Part shown: piece after piece, positions 54,602 through 62,431 of the stretch | Position numbering within the stretch: position 1 is the stretch's first letter | Layout of the letters: every line of letters starts with the position of its first letter | From: DASYRM01 sp036004405 | GTDB lineage: Bacteria > Acidobacteriota > Vicinamibacteria > Vicinamibacterales > UBA2999 | DNA length: 64,000 nucleotides | Reading direction: 5' to 3' | Assembly (NCBI GenBank): GCA_036004405.1 | Contig: DASYRM010000020.1 | Coordinates: 17,200 to 81,199 of the forward strand | Program-made: the position numbers and the translations under genes | Notes under the pieces: generated by a model | What the model saw: only the letters and a program-made list of their open reading frames with translations | Told to the model about the DNA's origin: nothing | Database searches by the model: none

Positions 54602-55789
54602 CTAGCTGCGGCGAGAGCGCCGGCCCGACCGCAGCGCGTCGCGCATCGCCTGCGCAGCCGCGGGATCGGCCATGGCCAAAAAGGCCACATGCCCGGCAAA
54701 GACTTGCAGCGGGTCGGCGTTCGGCGTGCGCTTCGACCGGACTTCGAGTGCCTCGGGGCCGCAGGTGCGCAGTCGGTGGGCCATCGCACGCAGGATGCGA
54801 CGATCCCGTCGTTTCAGCGTTGTGCGGACGTTGGTGACGAGGCCGGTCACCACATGGGCGGCACCCGCGCGCATGATCCGCGTTTTTGGCTCGTTGACGC
54901 GATAGCCCTCCGACGCGATCACCTCGCGGAAGAACGGTACCAGCGCCGGAAGTCGATCGTCATCCGATGACATCACCAGATCGTCGGCATAGCGCGTGTA
55001 CGAGAAGTGGAGCCGCGAGGCCAGCGCCGTGAACCGGCGATCGAGGCGGAAGCTCACGAGATTCGAGAGCGCCGGGCTGGTCGGGGCGCCCTGTGGCAGT
55101 CCGCCTTCGACGGTGCAGAGCGACGCCAGCAGGCGTGCCACCCCGTAGGTGTAACCGAGGCGCTCGAACCCCCGTCGCACATCGGCCACGTGGACCGACG
55201 GGAAGAAGTTCTCGAGGTCCATGCGGATGACGACGCGGCGCCCCTCGTGCGGACGTGCGTTGCTGACGATCGACCGCTTGCGCACGAACGCATGCGCGGC
55301 ACCGTGCGGCGCGCACCGGTTCAGCATCCGGTGCAGCAGCCATGTCTGCACGCGGCGCAACGTGCCTTGCGGCGACAGCAGGCGCCGCTCGCCCCCGTGT
55401 GCTTTGGGAATGCGAATCTCGCGATAGTGCCGCGAGACGGTGGCGCTCAATCGCACGAGATCGGGGAGCGGCATCGCCAGGTGCTGTGCCAAGTGTGCGG
55501 GCGTGAGGATCACTGGCAAGCCGCGGCGGGTGAACGTAGCGCCGTACGAAGAGAGGAAGCGCAGGAAGCGCGGGTCCACGCCGCTGTTGGCGCTTTCGAG
55601 CTGCCGGTACAGCCCGCCTTCGATGCTCGCCCGTGGAAAAGGATCGAATTCGAACGTCAGCGGCTCGCCCGCGTCGAGGCGCAGGCGCGCGTACGCTCGT
55701 ACCAGATCGGCTACGGCTGGCTCGACGCCGGCCTGCCGCTGCAGCAGGCTGAGATTGCGAAGCGCGACGTAGCGAGCGGACGGCGGCAT
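54602..55789 (-). CDS. Retron reverse transcriptase
   Basis: A protein of 395 aa that copies part of its own RNA (the ncRNA directly upstream) into branched msDNA. RT motifs are IPKAHGGERRLLSP (127-140), RMDLENFFPSV with Asp191, LPQGAPTSPALSNL (231-244) and YADD (267-270). Both retron-specific boxes are present: NARPH (NAxxH, 177-181) and VTG in VTGLVTN (314-320). The first 110 residues are an extra helical domain, longer than the common retron N-terminus. No effector lies downstream. The start ATG is 26 nt after the end of the ncRNA. Confidence 0.92.
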   Translation of the reverse strand: MPPSARYVALRNLSLLQRQAGVEPAVADLVRAYARLRLDAGEPLTFEFDPFPRASIEGGLYRQLESANSGVDPRFLRFLSSYGATFTRRGLPVILTPAHLAQHLAMPLPDLVRLSATVSRHYREIRIPKAHGGERRLLSPQGTLRRVQTWLLHRMLNRCAPHGAAHAFVRKRSIVSNARPHEGRRVVIRMDLENFFPSVHVADVRRGFERLGYTYGVARLLASLCTVEGGLPQGAPTSPALSNLVSFRLDRRFTALASRLHFSYTRYADDLVMSSDDDRLPALVPFFREVIASEGYRVNEPKTRIMRAGAAHVVTGLVTNVRTTLKRRDRRILRAMAHRLRTCGPEALEVRSKRTPNADPLQVFAGHVAFLAMADPAAAQAMRDALRSGRRSRRS

Positions 55790-55815
55790 GGTCGGGCCGT
55801 TAGTGCGTCACGATG

Positions 55816-55996
55816 GAGGAGCGGCGGCGCTTACGTTGACGAGGAAGAGCTATCACTCTTTACCCTCTCCGATCGGGTGTGGACCGCACCGGCGGCCATG
55901 ACCTGACCGGGGAGGGTGAAGTCCAACCGGGTTAACGTGGCATATGGCGAAACACCATACCCTGCCCGCGCAGTGCTAAGCTCGCCGCCGCTCCTC
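55816..55996 (-). ncRNA. Retron msr-msd RNA
   Basis: Retron template RNA, read on the minus strand. The a1 arm GAGGAGCGGCGGCG (from 55996) and the a2 arm CGCCGCCGCTCCTC (to 55816) pair over 14 bp, and the inner GCTTA/TAAGC extends this. The branch G is probably at 55976 in TTAGC. msr stems: CTGC-GCGG-GCAG, then TATGG-TGTTTCG-CCATA (55943-55959). The msd stem pairs TTCACCCTCCCCGGTC with GATCGGAGAGGGTAAA (55905-55920 with 55859-55874). A small AAGAG/CTCTT hairpin lies before a2. Arms and order match known retrons. Confidence 0.88.
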
Positions 55997-56360
55997 ACGG
56001 ACGAACGCGATCAAATACAACCAGCGGTTTCCCGCTCGACGCGACCAGCTGCGGATTGGGAAATGGCACCGTAAGTGCCGATGTCACCGGTCCTCCCGGC
56101 ATCTCCAGATCCCACCGGCCTGTGGCAACGTTCACGCCGCAGTTCGCACAGTAGGAGTTGGCACGTCTTCCGAGGCGGAACCGGTGTGTCGCCGCCCGCG
56201 CACCGCAGACCTCGCAGCGCCGGCGTGTAAGGCGGAAACCGCCGATGGCCAGCGTCAGGCCAGCCAGCCCCGATGTCGCGGCCGCAAGGAACGTGCGGCG
56301 CGACACCGGCCACAGAGCGCGGATCGGATTCGCCACGGCGGTTGGATTATACGGCGTCAC
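55995..56360 (-). CDS. Tat-signal zinc-ribbon protein in the retron operon
   Basis: A protein of 121 aa. SRRTFLAAATSGLAGLTLAI (20-39) looks like a twin-arginine signal or membrane anchor. Then a zinc ribbon follows with CEVC at 49-52 and CANC at 71-74, and a C-terminal extension (PVTSALTVPFPNP). It overlaps the STAND gene by 4 nt upstream. Its TGA is also the beginning of the retron a1 arm. No similar defence component is known to me. It may be an accessory sensor, a bystander or a membrane adaptor. Confidence 0.7.
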   Translation of the reverse strand: MTPYNPTAVANPIRALWPVSRRTFLAAATSGLAGLTLAIGGFRLTRRRCEVCGARAATHRFRLGRRANSYCANCGVNVATGRWDLEMPGGPVTSALTVPFPNPQLVASSGKPLVVFDRVRP

Positions 56361-59300
56361 TGAACGGCTCCCGTAGCGCTGAAGTAATCGCCGAGCGACG
56401 CGGCGGAGAAGGTGCCGCCGCGCAGCTGATCGAGGAGGTGCAGCCGCGTGGCGCGCTCGCGATCGGTGCCGCTCAGGCTGCCCAACGTGACGATGGCCTC
56501 CGAGACCTGGCCTCTGAGCGCCTGCGCGATCCCGCGATTGAGGCTCGTGGCGGGGAGCTGCTCGAAACCCGTGGCGAGCAGGCGCGTGATGTCGGGTTCG
56601 AACACGCGATCGACGCCGATCTCCTGGAGCGTGTCGCTGATCGCCACCATGATCGTGCCACCATTGGCCGAGAACGCGATGACGAGCGGTGCCTTTGGCG
56701 CCGGGGCGCCGGGAATGGCGATGCTGCCGATGAGGTAACCGGTCTTCAGGCTCCAGACGTAGAGGGCAGACGAAGAGACCCCGGCGAGGAGATCACCATT
56801 CGGGCTGAACGCCATGCCGGCAATCGCCGCGCGCGGGTTGGTCAGCGTCAGCGCAGCGGCGCCCCGGCTCCAGACGATCGGGGCAGCCTCGCGGCCGGCT
56901 GCGGCCACGCGCGTGCCCGTTCTGTCGAATGTGAACTTTTCATAGGTACCGGGACCGTCGAAGGCGGCGAGCGCCTTGCCCGACTCGGTCTCCCACAGCT
57001 TGAGCGGGGGAGTGGAGCCGACGGTGGCCAACACCTTTCCGTCCGGGCTGAACCCCACGGAACTCGTCGACATTTGCCCGGTCGTGAACGACCGTAGCGT
57101 GCGATCCGACACCGCATCCACGATGCGCACGGCGCCCGCCGTTTCGGCAAGGACCAACCGGCTGCCGGTGCTGTCCAAGGCGATTGACGCGAACGCTCCG
57201 CTGGTGGAGTGTCCCCACAGGCGACCCTCTTCGCGCTGCGTGCGCCAGTTCCACCAGCGCAGCGAATCATCGCCGCCCACGCTCACGATCCTGGTACCGT
57301 CGCCGATGAAGAACGATTGGTTGACGGGAGCGGAGGTCAGGCCCGTCCGTCCGAGCCGAGCCACGATCTGGCGCGTGGCGAGGTCCCACACGCGGATGAT
57401 GCCGTCCTCGCTCGACGTGACGACGTGCTGACCGCCGCGGTCAAAGGCGATCGACCATACCGTGGCTGGATGCGCGAGCGTTGCAAGAGCCCGCCCGGTG
57501 GCCGTGTCCCACAGCCGGGCCGTGCGATCGGCCGCGGCCGAAGCAATCGAGGCGCCGTCGGGGCTGAACACGGCCTCGCGAACAGAGCGGGTGTGGCCTC
57601 GCAGCGTACGCACCGGTTGGCCAGCGGCCGTCCACAGCCGGAGGGTGCCGTCGCTCGCGGCGGTGACGAGCTGCTGGCCCGAGGGGGAGAACCGCACCGA
57701 ATTCACGGGCCGCGTGTGACCCGCCAGAGTGGCGCGCAGAGCACCGGTGCTGACGGTCCACAGCTTGACGAGGTTGTCCCAACCGGCCGTGGCGATCGTC
57801 TGGTCGTCCGGGCTGAAGGCCACGCGCCGCGCCGGCTTGCTGTGCGAGGCGAGAGTGCGCACCTGACGGCCCGAGTCGGGTTCCCACAGCGTCACGCTTC
57901 CGTCGTTCCGTGCCGCCGCCATTAGCGTGACGCTGTGATTGAACGCCACATCCCAGAGCTTCGGGCCGGCGCTTGCCATCGTCCGCAGCTCCCCGCGCGA
58001 GCGTGCATTCCACAGCTTCACGGTACCGTCCCAGCCGCCGGTCGCGAGGAGATCCTTGTCCTCGGCGAGCGCGAGCGTCAGCAAGCCCGGCGAGAAACCT
58101 TCGGGATGCAGCGGTTTCAGCTCTGGCGCCGCGAGGGTGAACACTTCGGGCAGCCCAGGGTTCTCGATCAGCGTCACTCGTTTGGCGCCGTCGGCGAGGA
58201 GCACCGACTGCACGCTTCGTGAGTGGTCGAGCCGGGCCACGACCGAGCCGTTCCCGACATCGAAGATGGTCACGCCACGGCGGCCCTCTCGGAAGTCCTT
58301 GCGGACCCGAAGCAGCGCGGCATCCGGGAGGGTACCCCACGTGGCCAGTCGAGTACGGTCCTCCGAGAAGCTGGCCGTCACCGCTTCGCCGAGCGACAAG
58401 CTGCCGCGTGGAGACGTCGACAGCGTGTTCGCTCCACTGCGCGCGCTGTTGGCGGCAAAGCGGAGCGCATCCGTGAGGACGCCCCACTGCGCGGCCGTTT
58501 GCAGCGCAGGATACGCGCGCAGCGTGGTGGCCAGCGCCAACGGCAGCTGCTCTCCGGCCTGAGGTGACGCCATCACCTGCTCGGCGATGGCTTGCGCGTT
58601 GCGGCCCAGCGCCTGGCGTGCCCGCTCGCGTTGCGCGAGTCCTTCGGCTCGCTGCTCTGCGGCCACCGCGGCTTCGTTGGCACGTCGGGCGACGAAGATG
58701 CTCCCCCCAACGACAATCAGTACCGCGGCCGCAGCGGCCAGCTGCAGCGGCAGCACTTTCCTCCGGCGTCGCTGCGTTGCTTCGCGCACCGGCGCCAGGA
58801 GCCGGTCGTGCGCCAGCTCGAACCAGGTGGCGTCGCCCTGGGCATCGGCGCGAAGCAGATAGCGCTTCTGGAAATCGCGCGCCACCGACTCCGGCAGCCC
58901 GCCGACGCGCCCGGCGGACGTGAAGACCCGCGCGCGCAGGCCGTCGTCGGTGATGAACTGCCGGCCGAACCAGCGAAGCAGATGCCCTTTCGAGAGGCCG
59001 CTGCTGGCGCTCACGGCTGTCAGCTGCTCTTCGAAGTACTCGCCCAGCGCTTCGCTCACGTCGCCGAACGCCTGGACGTGCTCGATCGTGATCTCCTTGG
59101 CCTCTGCCGGCAGGCGGTTCCAGATCTTGCGGCAGACGATCTGCAGCTGCACGGGCTCGACGAACTCGCCTTCCACCTCCTCGACGCGGCCGCTCTCGGC
59201 TCTGACCCGAATCGGCAGGAGACGCGTGACGAGCGCACCCGCGACGTTCTCAGGCGGAGCATCCTGCGGCGGCTGCGGTGCCGGGGGCTCACCTGCAATC

Positions 59301-60001
59301 TGGTCTGCGTACGGCACACCTGCCCGGCGCGCCGGCGTCGCGATCGCCTTCCTGGCTTCCGGCGGGCGCAGGCGATCGAGGTGCATGCTCGTGCGCAGCT
59401 GCTCGGGAAAGAGTCGGCGGTAACTGCTCAGGCGGCCGACGTACTCTTCTCGCAGCGCGAACAGCACGCGCAGGCGGCGGTTGTTGTCGAGCGCATCCGC
59501 CACTTGCCCGAGGAAGGCCTCGCGCTGCTGCCAGCGTTCCGGGTAGCTCGTGAACAGCTCCTCGAGCTGATCGAGGATGACGATACGGAGCCGCGACTCT
59601 TCGCCGCCCTCGAGTGCCGGAGCGGCGGCGAAGTAATCCGACAGCGTTCCATTCCGGTGTTCCTCGTCCGCAGTCCAGCCGCCCAGCACGTTGTACGCGA
59701 ACACGTTCGCGATCGTATCGGGCCGCTCGTCGGTTCTCGGCTTGTAGCCCACGACGCGCGCCGTCTTCATCACCTTCAGTCCGCGGACCTCAAGGCGCGG
59801 GATGACGCCGGCCGCGAGCAGTGAGCTCTTGCCTGCGCCGGACGGTGAGTAGAGCACCACTTCGCGGTGGGCCACGATGAGCGAGCTCAGGTCCTCGCTC
59901 TCGGCGTCGCGGCCGAAGAAGCGATCGCGCTGCCCCTTCGTGAATGGCTGCGGCCCGACATAGGGATTGTCGGCACGTTCAACTTGAAGGGGCGTCTTCA
60001 T
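56357..60001 (-). CDS. STAND NTPase with membrane helix and WD40 repeats
   Basis: A protein of 1214 aa. N-terminal nSTAND1-type ATPase: VLYSPSGAGKSSLL (Walker A, GAGKS 55-59), VILDQLEELF (Walker B/DQxEE, 141-150), ALREEYVGRL, and a helical part to about 410. A membrane helix is at 418-437, then a short coiled coil. The remaining residues are WD40 repeats, of which about eight are easy to see (GTVKLWNARSRGEL, LVKLWTVSTG, GTLRLWTAAG, RTARLWDTATG, GIIRVWDLATR). STAND proteins sense a ligand and oligomerise. It overlaps the SIR2 gene by 4 nt. Confidence 0.92.
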   Translation of the reverse strand: MKTPLQVERADNPYVGPQPFTKGQRDRFFGRDAESEDLSSLIVAHREVVLYSPSGAGKSSLLAAGVIPRLEVRGLKVMKTARVVGYKPRTDERPDTIANVFAYNVLGGWTADEEHRNGTLSDYFAAAPALEGGEESRLRIVILDQLEELFTSYPERWQQREAFLGQVADALDNNRRLRVLFALREEYVGRLSSYRRLFPEQLRTSMHLDRLRPPEARKAIATPARRAGVPYADQIAGEPPAPQPPQDAPPENVAGALVTRLLPIRVRAESGRVEEVEGEFVEPVQLQIVCRKIWNRLPAEAKEITIEHVQAFGDVSEALGEYFEEQLTAVSASSGLSKGHLLRWFGRQFITDDGLRARVFTSAGRVGGLPESVARDFQKRYLLRADAQGDATWFELAHDRLLAPVREATQRRRRKVLPLQLAAAAAVLIVVGGSIFVARRANEAAVAAEQRAEGLAQRERARQALGRNAQAIAEQVMASPQAGEQLPLALATTLRAYPALQTAAQWGVLTDALRFAANSARSGANTLSTSPRGSLSLGEAVTASFSEDRTRLATWGTLPDAALLRVRKDFREGRRGVTIFDVGNGSVVARLDHSRSVQSVLLADGAKRVTLIENPGLPEVFTLAAPELKPLHPEGFSPGLLTLALAEDKDLLATGGWDGTVKLWNARSRGELRTMASAGPKLWDVAFNHSVTLMAAARNDGSVTLWEPDSGRQVRTLASHSKPARRVAFSPDDQTIATAGWDNLVKLWTVSTGALRATLAGHTRPVNSVRFSPSGQQLVTAASDGTLRLWTAAGQPVRTLRGHTRSVREAVFSPDGASIASAAADRTARLWDTATGRALATLAHPATVWSIAFDRGGQHVVTSSEDGIIRVWDLATRQIVARLGRTGLTSAPVNQSFFIGDGTRIVSVGGDDSLRWWNWRTQREEGRLWGHSTSGAFASIALDSTGSRLVLAETAGAVRIVDAVSDRTLRSFTTGQMSTSSVGFSPDGKVLATVGSTPPLKLWETESGKALAAFDGPGTYEKFTFDRTGTRVAAAGREAAPIVWSRGAAALTLTNPRAAIAGMAFSPNGDLLAGVSSSALYVWSLKTGYLIGSIAIPGAPAPKAPLVIAFSANGGTIMVAISDTLQEIGVDRVFEPDITRLLATGFEQLPATSLNRGIAQALRGQVSEAIVTLGSLSGTDRERATRLHLLDQLRGGTFSAASLGDYFSATGAVQ

Positions 60002-60888
60002 GGCGCCGTCGCAGTTGCCCCGAGCCTCGCGGAGCGCTTCTCCCGCAGGGTCTTCGCGAACTCCTCGCAGGTGCCCCAGAAGAGCGTGATCTCCTCCCCC
60101 CCGAAATACTTCTCGAAGAACTTGATCGCGCGGGCCGGGTCCGGCAGCCCGTCAGGCGGCAGCTGCACGGCGACGTGGCCGCGGCGCGTGCTCTGCTCCA
60201 GGTAGTTCTGCATCGTTCGGAACAGCACCCGGAAGTTCCAGTCCGACAGCGAGTAGCCGAGGAACACGAGCATGTTGTCGGTCATCGCTTCCTGCACGAC
60301 CGGCGGGATCAGATTGGAATTCTGGGAGACGTTGACGATGAAGTCGATGTAGTCGTCTTCCGTGAGCACGAGCGAATCGACGACCTCGTCGTGCCCGTGC
60401 AGGTGGAAGACCATCGGCGCGGCCACGGTCGGACTGTATCTCTCGGATTTGTGGCGCTTCTCGAGCCACTTGTTCCACCGGCAGAAGTCCCGGTGCACGT
60501 CGCGACGCGCATGTTTCAGGGCATTGGTCAGGAACGGGTCGTAGTTGGTGGTGACGTAGATCGGTACGGGTAGAGTCGCGAGGGTGGCGTGCAGGTCCTT
60601 CGGGTCGTCGAACGGCGGCCGTCGGCACCGTTTCAAGTAATCGACCATCTTCTGTTTGGGAATGCGGGGGTCGCCCTTGAGCTCGCCATCGAGGTTGAGC
60701 GCCATGTACTGCGCCACCCGTCCAAGATTGTTCGCGTCGCCGAGCGGAAACGCCTTCTCGTGCGCCCACTTCTGGGCGATGGCTGCACCGGTCTCGATAT
60801 AGGGATGGCAGGCGCCGGCGCCAAGGAAGGGCGTGCACGCACCAGTCTCGATGCGATCGATCAGCACGTCCCAATCGTCGTTCTTCAT
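59998..60888 (-). CDS. SIR2-domain protein, probable NADase effector
   Basis: A protein of 296 aa. SIR2 motifs are in order: TPFLGAGA (19-26, nucleotide loop), VTTNYDPF (112-119, with Asn115), FHLHG (161-165, catalytic-type His164) and FLGYSLSDWNFR (209-220). It belongs to the SIR2_2 kind used in prophage and antiphage systems (Thoeris, DSR, Avs), where it depletes NAD+ upon infection. Sirtuin zinc Cys are absent, which fits an NADase rather than a deacetylase. It is the first gene of the operon; its stop overlaps the STAND start by 4 nt. Confidence 0.88.
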   Translation of the reverse strand: MKNDDWDVLIDRIETGACTPFLGAGACHPYIETGAAIAQKWAHEKAFPLGDANNLGRVAQYMALNLDGELKGDPRIPKQKMVDYLKRCRRPPFDDPKDLHATLATLPVPIYVTTNYDPFLTNALKHARRDVHRDFCRWNKWLEKRHKSERYSPTVAAPMVFHLHGHDEVVDSLVLTEDDYIDFIVNVSQNSNLIPPVVQEAMTDNMLVFLGYSLSDWNFRVLFRTMQNYLEQSTRRGHVAVQLPPDGLPDPARAIKFFEKYFGGEEITLFWGTCEEFAKTLREKRSARLGATATAP

Positions 60889-60900
60889 CGGTCCGGTCCG

Positions 60901-60906
60901 ATCTTA
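60901..60906 (-). promoter_or_regulatory. Weak -10 candidate before the SIR2 gene
   Basis: TAAGAT on the minus strand, 12 nt upstream of the ATG, in the 24-nt space between the LVIVD gene and the SIR2 gene. I see no good -35 element. If it is not a promoter, the operon must be read from the LVIVD gene upstream. Confidence 0.2.
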
Positions 60907-60912
60907 CACAGG

Positions 60913-62403
60913 TTATGGAGCGTTTTTCGGGCCGGTGTACTCGAGCACGAACAACCCCGACCCGACGCGGTCCGACGCGTAGGCGAGGCCGCGATGGTCG
61001 ATGTCCACGTCGTTGATCTGAATCGCCGTCGGCTGCCCCTTCGCAATCGGATGCGACAGCGCATTGGTCTTCGGCACGTAGTAGCCCACTTCCTTCAGGT
61101 TGTAGGGATCCGACAGATCGACCACGCGGATGCCGGCGTTGAAGTACGCCACCCACGCCAGCTTGTTCTCGAAACGGTTGATCTCACCGTTGACCGTCTC
61201 GGCATGCTGGTGCGGCCCGAACCGTCCGCCCTTCTCGCAGAAGTCGCCGACTGGCACCTGCCAGGTGGATACCGGGAACGGGTGCGTTTCGTCGGTGATG
61301 TCCACCATGTACGCCTTGGTGCGAATGCCGCTCGCGCACGGCTTCATGTCCGCGGCCCCGGCGGCCTCGTCGGTGATGAACGCGTAGGTGCGTGGCAGCC
61401 CGTCCGGTCCCTTGAAGTTCGGCACCTGGTCGTAGGTGATCGGCGACACCGTGTGCGGCCCGCGGCCCGGCGGGCTGGTGTCGATCATCCACACCAGCTT
61501 TGGCGCGGCGGGGTTCGAGATGTCCCAGCTCCCGGCGAGACCGGACCCGCGGAAGCCGATGTAGAGGCGGTGATTCGCTTCATCCACGATCGGGTGGTGC
61601 GCGTACTCGCCCTGATAGCCGGGTTGCCCGTCGCGCTGCGCCGGCGACGCGGCACGGCCGACGAACTTCGGATGCCGCGGATCTTTCAGATCCCAGATAT
61701 GGATGACGGTGAGACCGCGAAAGCCAGGCTCGCCGGAGCTCGAATAGAACAGCCCCGAGCTCTGCGACCACCAGCCTTTGTGCGCGCGATTGATGAACGT
61801 GCCGCCGCAGCGGGGGCCGCAGTTGCCCGGCGGTGTGCCGGTGATCTCCGACACCAGCGCAATCTTCGACGGATCGGTGTCGCGGGTGGTGATGTCGAAG
61901 ATCTGAAACGTGAACACCTTGCCGGTGTCGTAGCTGCGAATCAGGTAGTCGTGCCCCTTCGGCTCGGAGTCGAACCCGTAGTCGTAGACCACCGACACCG
62001 AGCGCGAGTTCACGTGCGCCTGGTCGTTGGGGATGTGCCACACGAGGCGTGGCTTGGACGGGTCCGAGATCTCCACGACCGACGTGCCGTTCCACTCCAT
62101 CTTCCCGGTGATCGGGTTGAGGATCGGCTGATCGTTGCCCTGGCCGTCGTCCGACGCCTGCGGATCGGCGCGGTCGTTCGGCGTGTGGCCGACGTAGACC
62201 CAGTTGCCGTTGGCCGGATCGGATTTCGTGGTGACGACCAGCGACTGGCGCCCCTGCAGGTCGTGATAGCCGACGAGGCGCACGTTGTGGTCGCCGTCCG
62301 AGCGCGGGTCGCTGCCCGCAGGCGACGCCGGCGGCGCCTGGTTTGATGTCGAGCACGCCGCCAACACCAGTACCGTTCCGAGTGCTAGAGCCGTCCGCGT
62401 CAT
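60913..62403 (-). CDS. LVIVD-like repeat lipoprotein
   Basis: A protein of about 496 aa starting at 62403. The signal peptide ends in a lipobox (LVLAACS), so it is a lipoprotein. The body is a beta-propeller-like repeat protein with sentences of the LVIVD type (TSVVEISDPSKPRLVWHI, LTVIHIWDLKDPRHPKFVG, GSWDISNPAAPKLVWMI, AGIRVVDLSDPYNLKEVGYY). The family function is unknown. Sequence upstream to 62682 in the same frame is antisense to the cyclase gene and rejected. The SIR2 gene begins 24 nt after it on the same strand. Confidence 0.83.
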   Translation of the reverse strand: MTRTALALGTVLVLAACSTSNQAPPASPAGSDPRSDGDHNVRLVGYHDLQGRQSLVVTTKSDPANGNWVYVGHTPNDRADPQASDDGQGNDQPILNPITGKMEWNGTSVVEISDPSKPRLVWHIPNDQAHVNSRSVSVVYDYGFDSEPKGHDYLIRSYDTGKVFTFQIFDITTRDTDPSKIALVSEITGTPPGNCGPRCGGTFINRAHKGWWSQSSGLFYSSSGEPGFRGLTVIHIWDLKDPRHPKFVGRAASPAQRDGQPGYQGEYAHHPIVDEANHRLYIGFRGSGLAGSWDISNPAAPKLVWMIDTSPPGRGPHTVSPITYDQVPNFKGPDGLPRTYAFITDEAAGAADMKPCASGIRTKAYMVDITDETHPFPVSTWQVPVGDFCEKGGRFGPHQHAETVNGEINRFENKLAWVAYFNAGIRVVDLSDPYNLKEVGYYVPKTNALSHPIAKGQPTAIQINDVDIDHRGLAYASDRVGSGLFVLEYTGPKNAP

Positions 62404-62431
62404 CGCGAGATGATATAGGCGAGGAGCCCTC

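Noticed and set aside
55816..55996. The RT considered as a diversity-generating retroelement or group II intron enzyme
   Set aside because: No template/variable repeat pair and no intron maturase or domain V structure were seen. The NAxxH and VTG boxes and the a1/a2 RNA are retron features.
56357..60888. The SIR2-STAND pair considered as a known fused Avs-type gene broken by frameshift
   Set aside because: Both genes have proper starts and stops and a 4-nt overlap, and the STAND C-terminal part is WD40 with a membrane helix instead of TPR. It reads as two intact genes.
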